Source: Bacteroidota bacterium
GTDB lineage: Bacteria > Bacteroidota > Ignavibacteria > Ignavibacteriales > Melioribacteraceae
Direction of reading: 5' to 3'
NCBI GenBank assembly: GCA_023397505.1
Contig: JAEWUC010000008.1
Coordinates: 558,001 to 622,000 of the forward strand
DNA: 64,000 bases
In this document: positions 32,924-42,600 of the stretch, one piece after another
How positions within the stretch are numbered: the first letter of the stretch is position 1
How the letters are laid out: every line of letters begins with the position of its first letter
The notes under the pieces: generated by a model
What the model saw: only the letters and a program-made list of their open reading frames with translations
Told to the model about the DNA's origin: nothing
Database searches by the model: none
Translations under genes and position numbers: made by a program

Positions 32924-33905
32924 ATAAGTCCGGGTAAATTATTTTCCTTGCCGTTCCCTCAAAGCATTTTACAAGTGAGGCGGTTGTTCTTTGCATCCCG
33001 ACCAAAAGCGGACTCCTTTCACCGTCAATTATTATTTCTTCCGTACCGATTGACAATAACTGCTTTTTAATTGATGGTGTTAATTCGTAAAAATCCTCGC
33101 CGTTGTTAACCATTTCGAAAACAATTCTGTCAACATAAGGTCGGTAAGGTTCCATAATGTCGTCTGCAAGACAGTATGCATTATATTTGTTCGCGTGATG
33201 TATGCCGAGAGTGGGCAGCAATCCCGAACCGACGAGTCCGCGTGCGGTTATTGCTCTTAATATTGCATATCCGTAATTGAATAAATTGTTAGGCGGTTCA
33301 CCGTTCCTATCCCTTATAAAACCTTCTATCATAGTAAAAAAGTTTCTCCAGTAATAAGCAGCCGCGCGTCCCTCGTAATTATCCGGATCGCCGCTTCGTA
33401 TTTTCTTTGCCCAAGTAAGCATATTGTTTGTAGGTACTTCTCTATCTCTTAGAACCGCCGCCTGATTTTTAATCTTTGCACATATTGTCTGCTGCCATAA
33501 TTGCTTTTTCAAAGGTTCGGATGAATCGATTTGTGCCCTGAACTTTTCATTCTGTTCCGTATTACCTGCAAGTGGTAAAAATAATCCGTTGGGCATGTGA
33601 GTGCTTGAGCAAGTTACAACCGCGGCATTATTATCGAGAAGTGAAGAAAGCGCTCCGTGTGTTATTGTTATCTGTCCGTTATCAAGTATTACTATTCCAA
33701 TATCTTCAATCGGTATAGTATTTAACACTTCCTTTGTAATTGTTTTTCGCTTTTCAAGCCATCCTTCTTTTTTTTCAGCAACATTTATCCATTGTTCTTC
33801 TTCATAATCTTGTTCATGCTCTTGTTCTTTGCTTTTCACAACAAGCTGTTCATTCTTTTTTGAAAGATATGCCGCGTTGCCGAAGTATAATGTTCGTTTG
33901 ATCAT
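32910..33905 (-). CDS. cas1: CRISPR-associated endonuclease Cas1 (type II)
   Basis: The 331-residue protein has the metal-binding residues of Cas1 in context: Glu in NYEGRAAAYYWRNFF, His in LGIHHANKYNAYCLADD and Asp in EPYRPYVDRIVF. The N-terminal beta domain starts MIKRTLYFGNAAYLSKKNEQ, typical of type II Cas1. A charged insertion (residues ~25-50) is larger than in many type II-C homologues. It follows cas9 by 9 bp. The C-terminus runs into an interspersed repeat. Confidence 0.97.
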   Translation of the reverse strand: MIKRTLYFGNAAYLSKKNEQLVVKSKEQEHEQDYEEEQWINVAEKKEGWLEKRKTITKEVLNTIPIEDIGIVILDNGQITITHGALSSLLDNNAAVVTCSSTHMPNGLFLPLAGNTEQNEKFRAQIDSSEPLKKQLWQQTICAKIKNQAAVLRDREVPTNNMLTWAKKIRSGDPDNYEGRAAAYYWRNFFTMIEGFIRDRNGEPPNNLFNYGYAILRAITARGLVGSGLLPTLGIHHANKYNAYCLADDIMEPYRPYVDRIVFEMVNNGEDFYELTPSIKKQLLSIGTEEIIIDGERSPLLVGMQRTTASLVKCFEGTARKIIYPDLWNSP

Positions 33906-33914
33906 ATCTATTTC

Positions 33915-36900
33915 TCATATTGTTGGTCTTATATTACCGAGACGATCAACATTTATTTTTATACAATATTTTTTAATTGTTACCCCTTCTATTGTTTTTT
34001 CTGATTTATTAAGACTCCCAAATTCACCTTTTTTGGTGGAACTATCGTAAGGCAATAAAAGAGAAGAAACATAATGTGGTAAGAATTGACATTCACTTCC
34101 AGAGAAACTAACAACTTTATATATCTTTTCAACAATCTTCTTTTTATTTCTCCAATCAATTGTTTTTACATTTTCATCTTGTTCGGGAACATATACTAGA
34201 TCGTTTGGGGATAGAATTATTTTTTTGTAGCCTGGTTTCTCTTCGCCTAGATCTTCTTTGGAATATCCGTTTGCAAATGCATCAATTGCAGAAATTAGAG
34301 GTACTGATGAATCCGCATTTATTATTCTGTCGTTTCTGTCGTTAATGTTTTCATAAATTATAAAAAATAAATTACTGCCCTTATCTGCTTCCACAAGTTT
34401 TCCTTTAAAGGATGTTTTATTACCTACTTCTTCAAAGGTAGTAACCTTTGTAATTGGTTTGCCATATTTTTTTGCAAGCAGATCAATCCCTTCGCCGCTA
34501 AATGCCTCTTGTGAACTATTTCCATATTCTTTCAAGTGTTCTCGTAATAATTTTACCAATCTATTGTTTTGTTGGTTGGAATACGGAATTTTATCAATCT
34601 TTTTACAATCGAAACTTTTGTCTAATGTTACTCGCTTTGCAGCATATCCATTGAATTCAAGCAATTGTATTTTGTTTATTGAATGTCCGTTATCGTCTTT
34701 TATTGGATTCTTCTTTATGTATTTCTGTGTTTCGGTCAGATCAAATGAATTATTTTTGATAAGGGCATTAATTGTGTTTCTTAATTCTTTATTGGCAATG
34801 CGAGTCTGCAATTTCGAGTTATACTTGGTTAAATAATTAAATTGTATTTCAACAGCCTGTTTGACAGTTGCATCTTTATATTCGGCTATTTGAATTATTC
34901 CGAGAGGTTCTTTAAACATAGATTTTCGGACAGACAACAACTGACCTTTTTCTTGCTTAACTGTTTTCTTAATCCATTTTTCTTTTTCTAGGATCCACTT
35001 GGTGTAAAGGTTAAATCCTTTGGTAACTACTCTGCTCCTATTTTTGTGTGATACAACAATAGTATGAAGTGCTTCTCTTGCCTCCTTTGTAAATGTATCC
35101 CATGGTAAAACAAATTCACGAATTTTTCTCTTTACTAATTTTAATCGTATGCTTTTTAGTTCGGAATCTGAGTCGGCGGAGTTGAGAGAATTTAAATATC
35201 TAATATGTTCGCGCCTTGTTGCTGCTATAATTAAAGCATCAAGTGCATGGTGCCGATGATCGACTCTTTTGTAATCTTTTTTAAATCTGATGTCATTATG
35301 TTCTTTGTCAAGATCAATTAATTTTTCGCCGGTTATTTCTTCTAAACGCTCAAAACGAGGTTTTAATAATTCTTTCCAGACACGGTGCAATCCCCATTTG
35401 TCCTTTAGTTCGCTTGTAATGGGGCCCATTGTGAAAATAACTCCTTCATTCGCTATCGGATAGAGAAGTTCTCCAAGCTTTCTACCTATATAGCGCGTAT
35501 CGTTAATTTGTCGCTCAATAAATCCTTCTGGAATTTCCTCTGTTAAAAGATGTTTCCTTTTTTTACCGTGAAAAGTATTTTTAATATGTTGAATATATTC
35601 CTCTCTTGTAAGAAGCTTAATACCAGTTCCGCTTACCTCAGTTCCACCGTATTCTTCAATTAGTTGCCTTGCTGTATAATTATCTTTGAATTTATTTATG
35701 GATGTTTCACAAATTGTTTTATTTCCAAAAGAATCATCAAAAAACCGGGAACGGGGGATAATATGTTCGATTTCATACTCGATAGTAAATAATTTACTGA
35801 GAGGAATTACGTTTCCTGTATAAGGAGAAATATGATTTTGTTCTCCCCAAAGTAAATATTTTTCTATCTCTTGTTTAGTTGGCTCTTTGGAAAATTTTGG
35901 ATACGATCCCTTTGCGTTTTGATTCCCGGTCTCCTCCCAGAGCCTTAATCTTTCTATATCAGAAGGTGAACTTGCATTAGCATTTTTCAACTCCTTTAAA
36001 ATTGCTACGGCTTTTTTTCTTTCTAATTCATTTCGCCATATCTGCTCAGAAATTTTCTTTCTTTCTTCAGTGTTTTTTTTCAAGTCCCGAGCTAATTCAA
36101 TATGAATTTCATCCGGCCTACCATGATCTTTCCAAATATCTTTTACTACTTGAAGAGTTTCATTTGTAATCTGTTCAACAATTGGATTCCTCAAAGAATT
36201 CTGTTCGATAGGACGAATTTCATCAAATGACTCGTATTTGGCTTGGTTTTCTCTTTCTGAATGTCTACCATATACAAGATAACATGCAAGATAAGTTTGC
36301 AACCCTTGAAAGTCTGATAGCTTGTTAAATCCTTTGTTCTTTAACATTTCTCTTACATTCTGAGGAGTCTTATTATCATACTCGTCATTTATTATTGTAT
36401 TTATTCGGTTGATCGCCTCTTCGCATATAGTATTCTCACTCCATATGGAACCGCAACGCATAATTGACAGCAGCTTTCTTATCGCTTTAGAAGAATACGC
36501 CGCATATTCGCTTTTAAATTCGGGTAATTTTGAAATATGTCTAGATAGCTCATCATCAAAACCAAAGTTCTTTTTTACAGCATTCTCAATATGTTTTTCT
36601 TCATTTAAAGAATAAACTATATGCCATAATAACTCGAATTCTTTTTCATCATTTAAAAGTTCTTCTCCTTTGGCTGAATAATCATGCCTTTTAAAAACCG
36701 TTCTAAACTTTGTTTTAGTTTCATTACCCTTAAATTCTTTGCCTTCCGGATAATTAATGCGGTGTGTTGATTCAGTTAGTTTTATGTCATTGGTAGAAAG
36801 TTCTTTCAATATATCCTTTTGGGTAATATTTGATTTTTTATCGAACAAACAAAATAATTTTTCTTTACCGTTTATATTTAAATAGAGATCTGTTTCATCT

Positions 36901-38213
36901 ACATCAAATTTGATTTTCCCATCCGGTTGTATTTGCTCTAGCCGAATTATTTTTATGCTATGAATGTCTTGCCATATCCTAAATTCTTGAAAAATCGGAG
37001 AGCTTTTGGGTGCTACCTTTATTCCTTGCGGCCTCCCATCTTTGTCTAAATACGATTTCTTTTCATAACGGCATTCTGCAATTAAATACTTTTGTGATTT
37101 TAGTTCCCGCTGATAGTATATTATATCATCCTTTATTAAATGAAGAAGATCATTTGCCAGTAATTCTTTTCTTTTTTCTTCGTTGTGTTTATACAAAAGA
37201 TCAACAAGTGAAGGTATTTTTGTCTTATCCGTCAATTCAGGGTAAAACTCTTTTTGTTTTTCCCAAATCGCACTGAACTCATTTTGATAAAAACTTCGGT
37301 CAATAATGTTATCCTTAATTCTGTAATTTCTATCTTGAAGTAGATGTCCCAAATAATATTCTCCAACCTGTAATCCAGATTCTTTAATATCTTTATCAAG
37401 AGCAATCTTCATTCTTTCCCAGTCTGTTTTATCAGGTAATCTAAACTCAGTTCGGGTCTCGCCGGCTTTGTTTGTTATTTTAGTAACTTCTAATTCTATC
37501 TCTTTATTTTCCCAATCCGGTTTAATCTTTCTTATAAGAGTTCCAGTATAAACTGTTTTTTCGGGATCGGTAGCGGTAATAAAAAATATTTTTCCGTATT
37601 TACTTTTTTCCTCTGTTTCGTTAATAGAAGTAATGTTTAATATTTCTATTGTTTTTTCTCTTTTCGGAAATTTAATCTCATCATTGTCTAATTCTTCTTT
37701 CACGTCTTTTCTGCTACTTCTAAACCCACGTCTCTGATTAAAATGATATATAACTCTTGCAAGCTCTTGGAGAGTAATTTTTTCTTTTAATGCTTTGGCT
37801 CTCAAAAAATATATTATCCAGTCCGTTGAGATTTTTTCTGTATTAAAAATTTTTTTGGCTTCATGAATCGTATCTGATTCAAATGGAATGAAATTGTTAA
37901 TGTTAAATTTTTCCAGATTCTTAAAGTCTTCCGGAAAATTTTTAGGAAACCACCCAAGTTCTTTAAATATTTTTACTAATCTAATTCTTCGCATTTTGTA
38001 GCGTTGCAATAATCTTCGGGCACTTCTTGCTTGTCTTCTATCTGCAGCTTTGGACACTGAAGTCCCTGCTTCGAAATCTTTTTCTCTTCCTTCCATAGGA
38101 ATTATTCTGCTGCCTAATCCTAAAATTTCACCTTTTTGATTTTCCAGGTCATGATCAATTATAGCCCAACCTATTGAATTGGTACCAATATCTAATCCAA
38201 GAATCTTTTGCAT
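33915..38213 (-). CDS. cas9: CRISPR-associated endonuclease Cas9 (type II-C)
   Basis: The 1432-residue Cas9 has intact catalytic sites. RuvC-I is ILGLDIGTNSIGWAIID with Asp8; the Arg-rich bridge helix is RRQARSARRLLQRYKMRR. RuvC-II is IHIELARDL with Glu706; HNH is YEIEHIIPRSRFFDDSFGNK with His817; RuvC-III is HRHHALDALIIAA with His989 and Asp992. It should therefore cut both target strands when guided by crRNA and tracrRNA. It is long for type II-C but similar to the larger Bacteroidota/Ignavibacteria forms. cas1 follows 9 bp downstream, there is no csn2 or cas4, and the tracrRNA starts divergently just upstream. Confidence 0.98.
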   Translation of the reverse strand: MQKILGLDIGTNSIGWAIIDHDLENQKGEILGLGSRIIPMEGREKDFEAGTSVSKAADRRQARSARRLLQRYKMRRIRLVKIFKELGWFPKNFPEDFKNLEKFNINNFIPFESDTIHEAKKIFNTEKISTDWIIYFLRAKALKEKITLQELARVIYHFNQRRGFRSSRKDVKEELDNDEIKFPKREKTIEILNITSINETEEKSKYGKIFFITATDPEKTVYTGTLIRKIKPDWENKEIELEVTKITNKAGETRTEFRLPDKTDWERMKIALDKDIKESGLQVGEYYLGHLLQDRNYRIKDNIIDRSFYQNEFSAIWEKQKEFYPELTDKTKIPSLVDLLYKHNEEKRKELLANDLLHLIKDDIIYYQRELKSQKYLIAECRYEKKSYLDKDGRPQGIKVAPKSSPIFQEFRIWQDIHSIKIIRLEQIQPDGKIKFDVDETDLYLNINGKEKLFCLFDKKSNITQKDILKELSTNDIKLTESTHRINYPEGKEFKGNETKTKFRTVFKRHDYSAKGEELLNDEKEFELLWHIVYSLNEEKHIENAVKKNFGFDDELSRHISKLPEFKSEYAAYSSKAIRKLLSIMRCGSIWSENTICEEAINRINTIINDEYDNKTPQNVREMLKNKGFNKLSDFQGLQTYLACYLVYGRHSERENQAKYESFDEIRPIEQNSLRNPIVEQITNETLQVVKDIWKDHGRPDEIHIELARDLKKNTEERKKISEQIWRNELERKKAVAILKELKNANASSPSDIERLRLWEETGNQNAKGSYPKFSKEPTKQEIEKYLLWGEQNHISPYTGNVIPLSKLFTIEYEIEHIIPRSRFFDDSFGNKTICETSINKFKDNYTARQLIEEYGGTEVSGTGIKLLTREEYIQHIKNTFHGKKRKHLLTEEIPEGFIERQINDTRYIGRKLGELLYPIANEGVIFTMGPITSELKDKWGLHRVWKELLKPRFERLEEITGEKLIDLDKEHNDIRFKKDYKRVDHRHHALDALIIAATRREHIRYLNSLNSADSDSELKSIRLKLVKRKIREFVLPWDTFTKEAREALHTIVVSHKNRSRVVTKGFNLYTKWILEKEKWIKKTVKQEKGQLLSVRKSMFKEPLGIIQIAEYKDATVKQAVEIQFNYLTKYNSKLQTRIANKELRNTINALIKNNSFDLTETQKYIKKNPIKDDNGHSINKIQLLEFNGYAAKRVTLDKSFDCKKIDKIPYSNQQNNRLVKLLREHLKEYGNSSQEAFSGEGIDLLAKKYGKPITKVTTFEEVGNKTSFKGKLVEADKGSNLFFIIYENINDRNDRIINADSSVPLISAIDAFANGYSKEDLGEEKPGYKKIILSPNDLVYVPEQDENVKTIDWRNKKKIVEKIYKVVSFSGSECQFLPHYVSSLLLPYDSSTKKGEFGSLNKSEKTIEGVTIKKYCIKINVDRLGNIRPTI

Positions 38214-38231
38214 GGTATATTCCTCTTGTTA

Positions 38232-38336
38232 TTTAAAAAAAATATTTTCATTTTTACTACAGCAAATCACAATAAGGATTATTCCGTAGTGAAAAGTTTA
38301 TGGTAGTGGCGCTAAAAGGCGCCATTGCCGTTTTAA
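38232..38336 (+). ncRNA. tracrRNA
   Basis: The anti-repeat AGCAAATCACAAT (38261-38273) pairs over 13 nt with the start of the CRISPR repeat (one G-U pair). CATTTT just upstream can pair with AAAATG of the repeat, leaving an internal loop. It is followed by AAGGATTATTCCG (GGA/TCC mini-hairpin), the classic type II-C nexus. Next come GTGAAAAG and a terminator stem TGGCGC/GCGCCA (38307-38324) before TTTT at 38331. Transcription is divergent from cas9. The 5' end is an estimate. Confidence 0.88.
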
Positions 38337-38899
38337 AATATCAATTAACTTTATTAATTACATTAAGGGCAATTAGGTTATTGCCTTGTATGCAACAGAA
38401 AGCTTTTTATAGTAATTAAGTAGTTTCATTTTGTCGGTATTTAAATTTTCCGCTTGACTTTTTTAGGCGGGTTTAACAATTTCACACAGCGGTTCTCCTA
38501 TTTTACCTTATAGATACAACTTTTCCCTATGACTTCTTTTTACGGAAACATAGATTTCCTTTGTGCCCATCTTTCCGACTGCTTTTTATTCTGTTCCGTT
38601 ACTGTTATGTGTTGACAGCAGTGCGGAAAAGTCCAATTATATCTTGCGGCATTTTAGCAGTTGACCGCAAAGACCAAGTAAGCAGCCGCGCCAATAAAAC
38701 TGTCCGGCTAATTCTGTTAACCAATTCACGCGGCATAATAATTTTGATTCGGAAATGATTAACTAAACGGCGGAATGTATCAACTAAATGCCGGAAATGA
38801 TCTACTATGAGACATTGGCTTTCAAAAACGCAAAATTTAAATGAATTTATTAGAACCGCATTAAAAAAGCGGAATTTCAAACAAAATAATAGGTGAAAT
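38337..38899. other. Gene-poor interval with three 21-bp direct repeats
   Basis: No convincing gene is visible. Three imperfect tandem repeats of exactly 21 bp (CGGAAATGATYAACTA-like) occupy 38750-38812. A 100-codon minus-strand frame (38605-38907) crosses them and would encode heptads such as VDTFRRL, but it overlaps the next gene's start and has no recognised domain. Confidence 0.5.
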
Positions 38900-39607
38900 A
38901 TGAGCAAGAGTGAAGCACAGAGGAGCTACCCGGTTTCCGATGCCGATATGCTTCAGGCATCGAGAATAATGCACGGTCTATTTATCGACGACAAATCTTC
39001 TTTTGAAAGTTTCGACTCTCTTTTCGCCGATCCCTTCGCAGCAAACTGGCTGCAGTCAATTAATAATGCAGGCGATATAACGCGCGATAATTATTTTGAA
39101 GCCGAATTGACCGAGAAAACAAGAATTGTTCAATTAAAACTTGAGGAAGCAAAAAATCATTACCAGAAATTAAAATACTTTATCGAAAAAGCTTTCCCCG
39201 AAAGAAAAGAAATTTGGAAACAATTCGGCTACGGCGATTACGAGGATGCTCGTAAGTCGGAAGTAAAAATGATACAATTCTTAATGCTCGTTTATAATGC
39301 CGCAAATCAATTTAAGACCCAGCTAATAGAAGCAGGCTTTAAAGAAAGCGATATAGAAAAAATCAAAACACTTCAAACGGAGCTTTCAAATGCCGATTTG
39401 GAACAGGAAAAATTAAAAAAGAAAAGACCCGAATTAACACAGGATAGAATAAACATTCTGAACGAATGCTATAAATATATGCAGAATGTCAGCAGGGTTG
39501 GCAAGATAATATATGCCGGTAATTATGCTAAGTATAATCAATATTTATTACCGAACGAAAGAACGGAAGAAAAGAAAGAGCCGGAACCTGTTGCCCCGGC
39601 AAATTAA
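38900..39607 (+). CDS. Helical protein of unknown function
   Basis: This 235-residue protein is charged and strongly helical, with no signal peptide and no membrane segment. Residues ~70-200 look like a four-helix-type bundle rich in Lys and Glu (YFIEKAFPERKEIWKQFGYGDYEDARKSE). The acidic tail ends EEKKEPEPVAPAN. It has an AGGTG ribosome-binding site and its own terminator downstream, so it is probably monocistronic. I do not recognise a family with known function. Confidence 0.75.
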   Translation: MSKSEAQRSYPVSDADMLQASRIMHGLFIDDKSSFESFDSLFADPFAANWLQSINNAGDITRDNYFEAELTEKTRIVQLKLEEAKNHYQKLKYFIEKAFPERKEIWKQFGYGDYEDARKSEVKMIQFLMLVYNAANQFKTQLIEAGFKESDIEKIKTLQTELSNADLEQEKLKKKRPELTQDRINILNECYKYMQNVSRVGKIIYAGNYAKYNQYLLPNERTEEKKEPEPVAPAN

Positions 39608-39618
39608 AAAATGCAGTA

Positions 39619-39646
39619 GAGACGACCTGCCGGGTCGTCTCGGCGG
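39619..39646 (+). terminator. Terminator after the helical protein gene
   Basis: GAGACGACC/GGGTCGTCTC forms a 9-bp perfect stem with a tetraloop 12 bp after the stop at 39607. GC-rich stems of this type also occur as interspersed repeats. Confidence 0.7.
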
Positions 39647-39676
39647 TTTAATGATTAATTAAGAGCGAGCATCATC

Positions 39677-42600
39677 ATGCAAAGTTCTTATTTTATTAAA
39701 AGATTTTTAACCAATTCCTTTAAAACCTGCATAACATTGATTATACTATTCTTGCAAACCTCGCCGACTTTTTCCCAATCTTCTCAATTAACATTCAGCG
39801 AAGTAATGTTTAATCCGGCCGAAGCAAACGGCGAGTTTGTTGAAATATTTAATACTTCATTAACTGATACAATTGACCTTGCCGGGTATTCAATTAATTA
39901 TAATAATGCATCATCAAACGATACCATGATACTTATCTCCAGTTCATCAAAGTTAAATCCAGAACATTATGCGATTGTACTAGAGGGAGATTACAATTTT
40001 ATCTCAGGAGAATATATTAATATCATTCCGGTGAATGCTGTTTTGTTTATGATAAGTGATAATTCATTCGGAACATCTACTTACGGTATGGCAGCTACAT
40101 CCGGCAAAATTGTTTATCTAAAAAATGAATTAGGTGAATTAGTTGATGCTTATACCTATTCTGCAGGCAATTCGGCCGGCTACTCGGATGAAAAGATAGA
40201 AATGCCAAAAGACAATTCCGTCGCTAATTGGAAGAATTCTATATCACTGCATGGTACGCCTGGCTTTAAAAATTCTGTTTCACCTTTGGATTATGATTTG
40301 AAAATTGAATTTAACGTGCAATCTCCCGTGCAGCCGTTACAAGGCGACAGCATAAATGTGACTATTGTAATTTTGAACAGCGGACTAAATGACGCGCAAA
40401 ATTTTGTTGTAAATCTATACGATGACTCTAATTCCGATTCTATTGGTCAAAACGATGAATTGTTATTTACAAATAATTATGTACTGTTAACGAATGGCGA
40501 TTCGATAGTTCTATCTAAAAATATTTATGCAGATACTGCAGGTGTTTACTCTTTTATTGCAGAAGTAATTTATACGCTTGATGAAAACAATACAAACAAC
40601 AAATCAATATTAAGATTTGATGTAAATGAAAAACCCGCAGGACCTTTCGAAATAATAATAAATGAAATTATGTATTCTCCGCCGCCCGATCAGCCGGAAT
40701 GGATTGAGATCTATAATAATTCCAATAGATCGTTCAATTTAAAAAAATGGAAAGTAGGCGACAATTCTTCTTTGGTGGAATTTACAAGCGGCGATTTTTT
40801 TATTAATCCGCAAGAGTATTTGGTAATCAGCGACGAAGCATCTATAACCGATTTTTACATGATTACTTCCAAACTCATTATTAAATCACTGCCGAGTTTG
40901 AATAACACCGGCGACGAAATAAGAATTAAAGATGAAAACGGTACAACAATAGACAGCATAAAATATTTCTCTTCATGGGGCGCCCCGGGAAAATCTCTCG
41001 AAAGAATTTCAAAAGATATATCAGGGAATTCGGAATCGAACTGGCAAAGTTCAATTGCTTTGTTAAAAGGTACGCCTGGGCTGGATAATTCGATTTCGCA
41101 AAAAAACAATGATGTTTGTGCAAAAATAATTTCTGCGCCTCAAAATCCTTTTGTTGGGGATAATATCACTATAAATATCTTGGTAAAGAATACCGGTAAA
41201 TTAATTGCACAAAACATAACGGTTAATTTATACGATGATGCGAACAACGATTTAATTGCCCAGGCGTATGAGCAATTTGCTTTTAAAAATATCGATGTAC
41301 TTAACGCAGGCGATTCTACTTCAATTGGTTTTATCCTTAACATATCCGCATTGCGAGTTTATAATTTGATAGCCGAAGTTGTCTGCCCGGCAGATGAAAA
41401 TCCTTACAACAATAATGATTTAGCAAAGATTACACCGATAGAAGAACCGGCCGGTTTATATGATATTGTAATAAACGAATTTAATTATGTACCGTCAACT
41501 GGCGAACCTGAATGGATTGAAATATATAACCGCTCGAGCGTATCAATAAATATAAAGGATTGGAGTATTGGAAACGATGGTGCCTCCGTTATAATAACCG
41601 GCAATGATTTATATATCAATCCAAAAGAATATATAGTTATAAGTCGGAGTTCATCACTAAATAAGCTTCATAAAATAAATTCAAAGTTAATTGTTAAATC
41701 CTTCCCGGCACTTGATAACACAAACGATGTAATAGCTCTTAAAAACAATTACGAAGGTAAGATTGATGAAGTAAGTTATTCATCAGGTTGGGGCGGCGGT
41801 AGCGGAAAATCTATTGAGAGAATTGATGTTAATATTAAATCATCGAACGCCGAAAATTGGAAAACAACAGAAAGCAGGTTCAAGGGAACACCGGGTAGAA
41901 TAAATTCGGTATCGTTAAAAAAACACGATTTGCTTGTAACTGTAGATAAAACAAAAATTAATTACGGGGAAGCCGGAACGCCGATTGATATCGCAGTAAG
42001 TATAACAAACCTTGGTACTGAAAAAGTATCGGGTTACTCTCTATTCATCTTTATTGATAAAAACAAAAACCGTCTGCAGAATGATGACGAAATTCTTTAT
42101 GATTTTTCGGATCTCCAGCTTGATGCAGGCAATACTTATGACCATGTATTCTCAATTGAAAATCTAAGTATAGGTAAGAATACAATTTATGCTTTCACAA
42201 AATATGATAAGGATGAATATAATGACAACGATACGGCAGATGTTTTATTGCATATTGTTAAGATAAATGAAGTACGCGGAGATATTGCAATAAATGAAAT
42301 AATGTACGCACCAACTTCACCGGAGCCAGAGTGGATTGAAATTTATAATAGAAGTGAAAAGGAAATAAACCTGCAAGGGTATTGCATCGCCGATGATGCA
42401 AGTAAAAATGAAATCGTATCCAGCCGATTAATAATCAAGCCGAATGAATATTTTGTCTTCGCAAAAGACAGTGCAATATTTTCGGTATATCCTAATCTAA
42501 ATAATATAATAGTAATTAATCTTCCTTCACTTAATAATTCGCACGATCAAATAGTTTTAATCGATTCACTCGGCAGGATAATAGATTCGGTAAAATATAA

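Noticed and set aside
38605..38907. A 100-codon minus-strand frame with heptad units VDTFRRL
   Set aside because: It overlaps the start of the 38900 gene, has no recognised domain and seems to come from the 21-bp DNA repeats. I report the repeats but not a gene.
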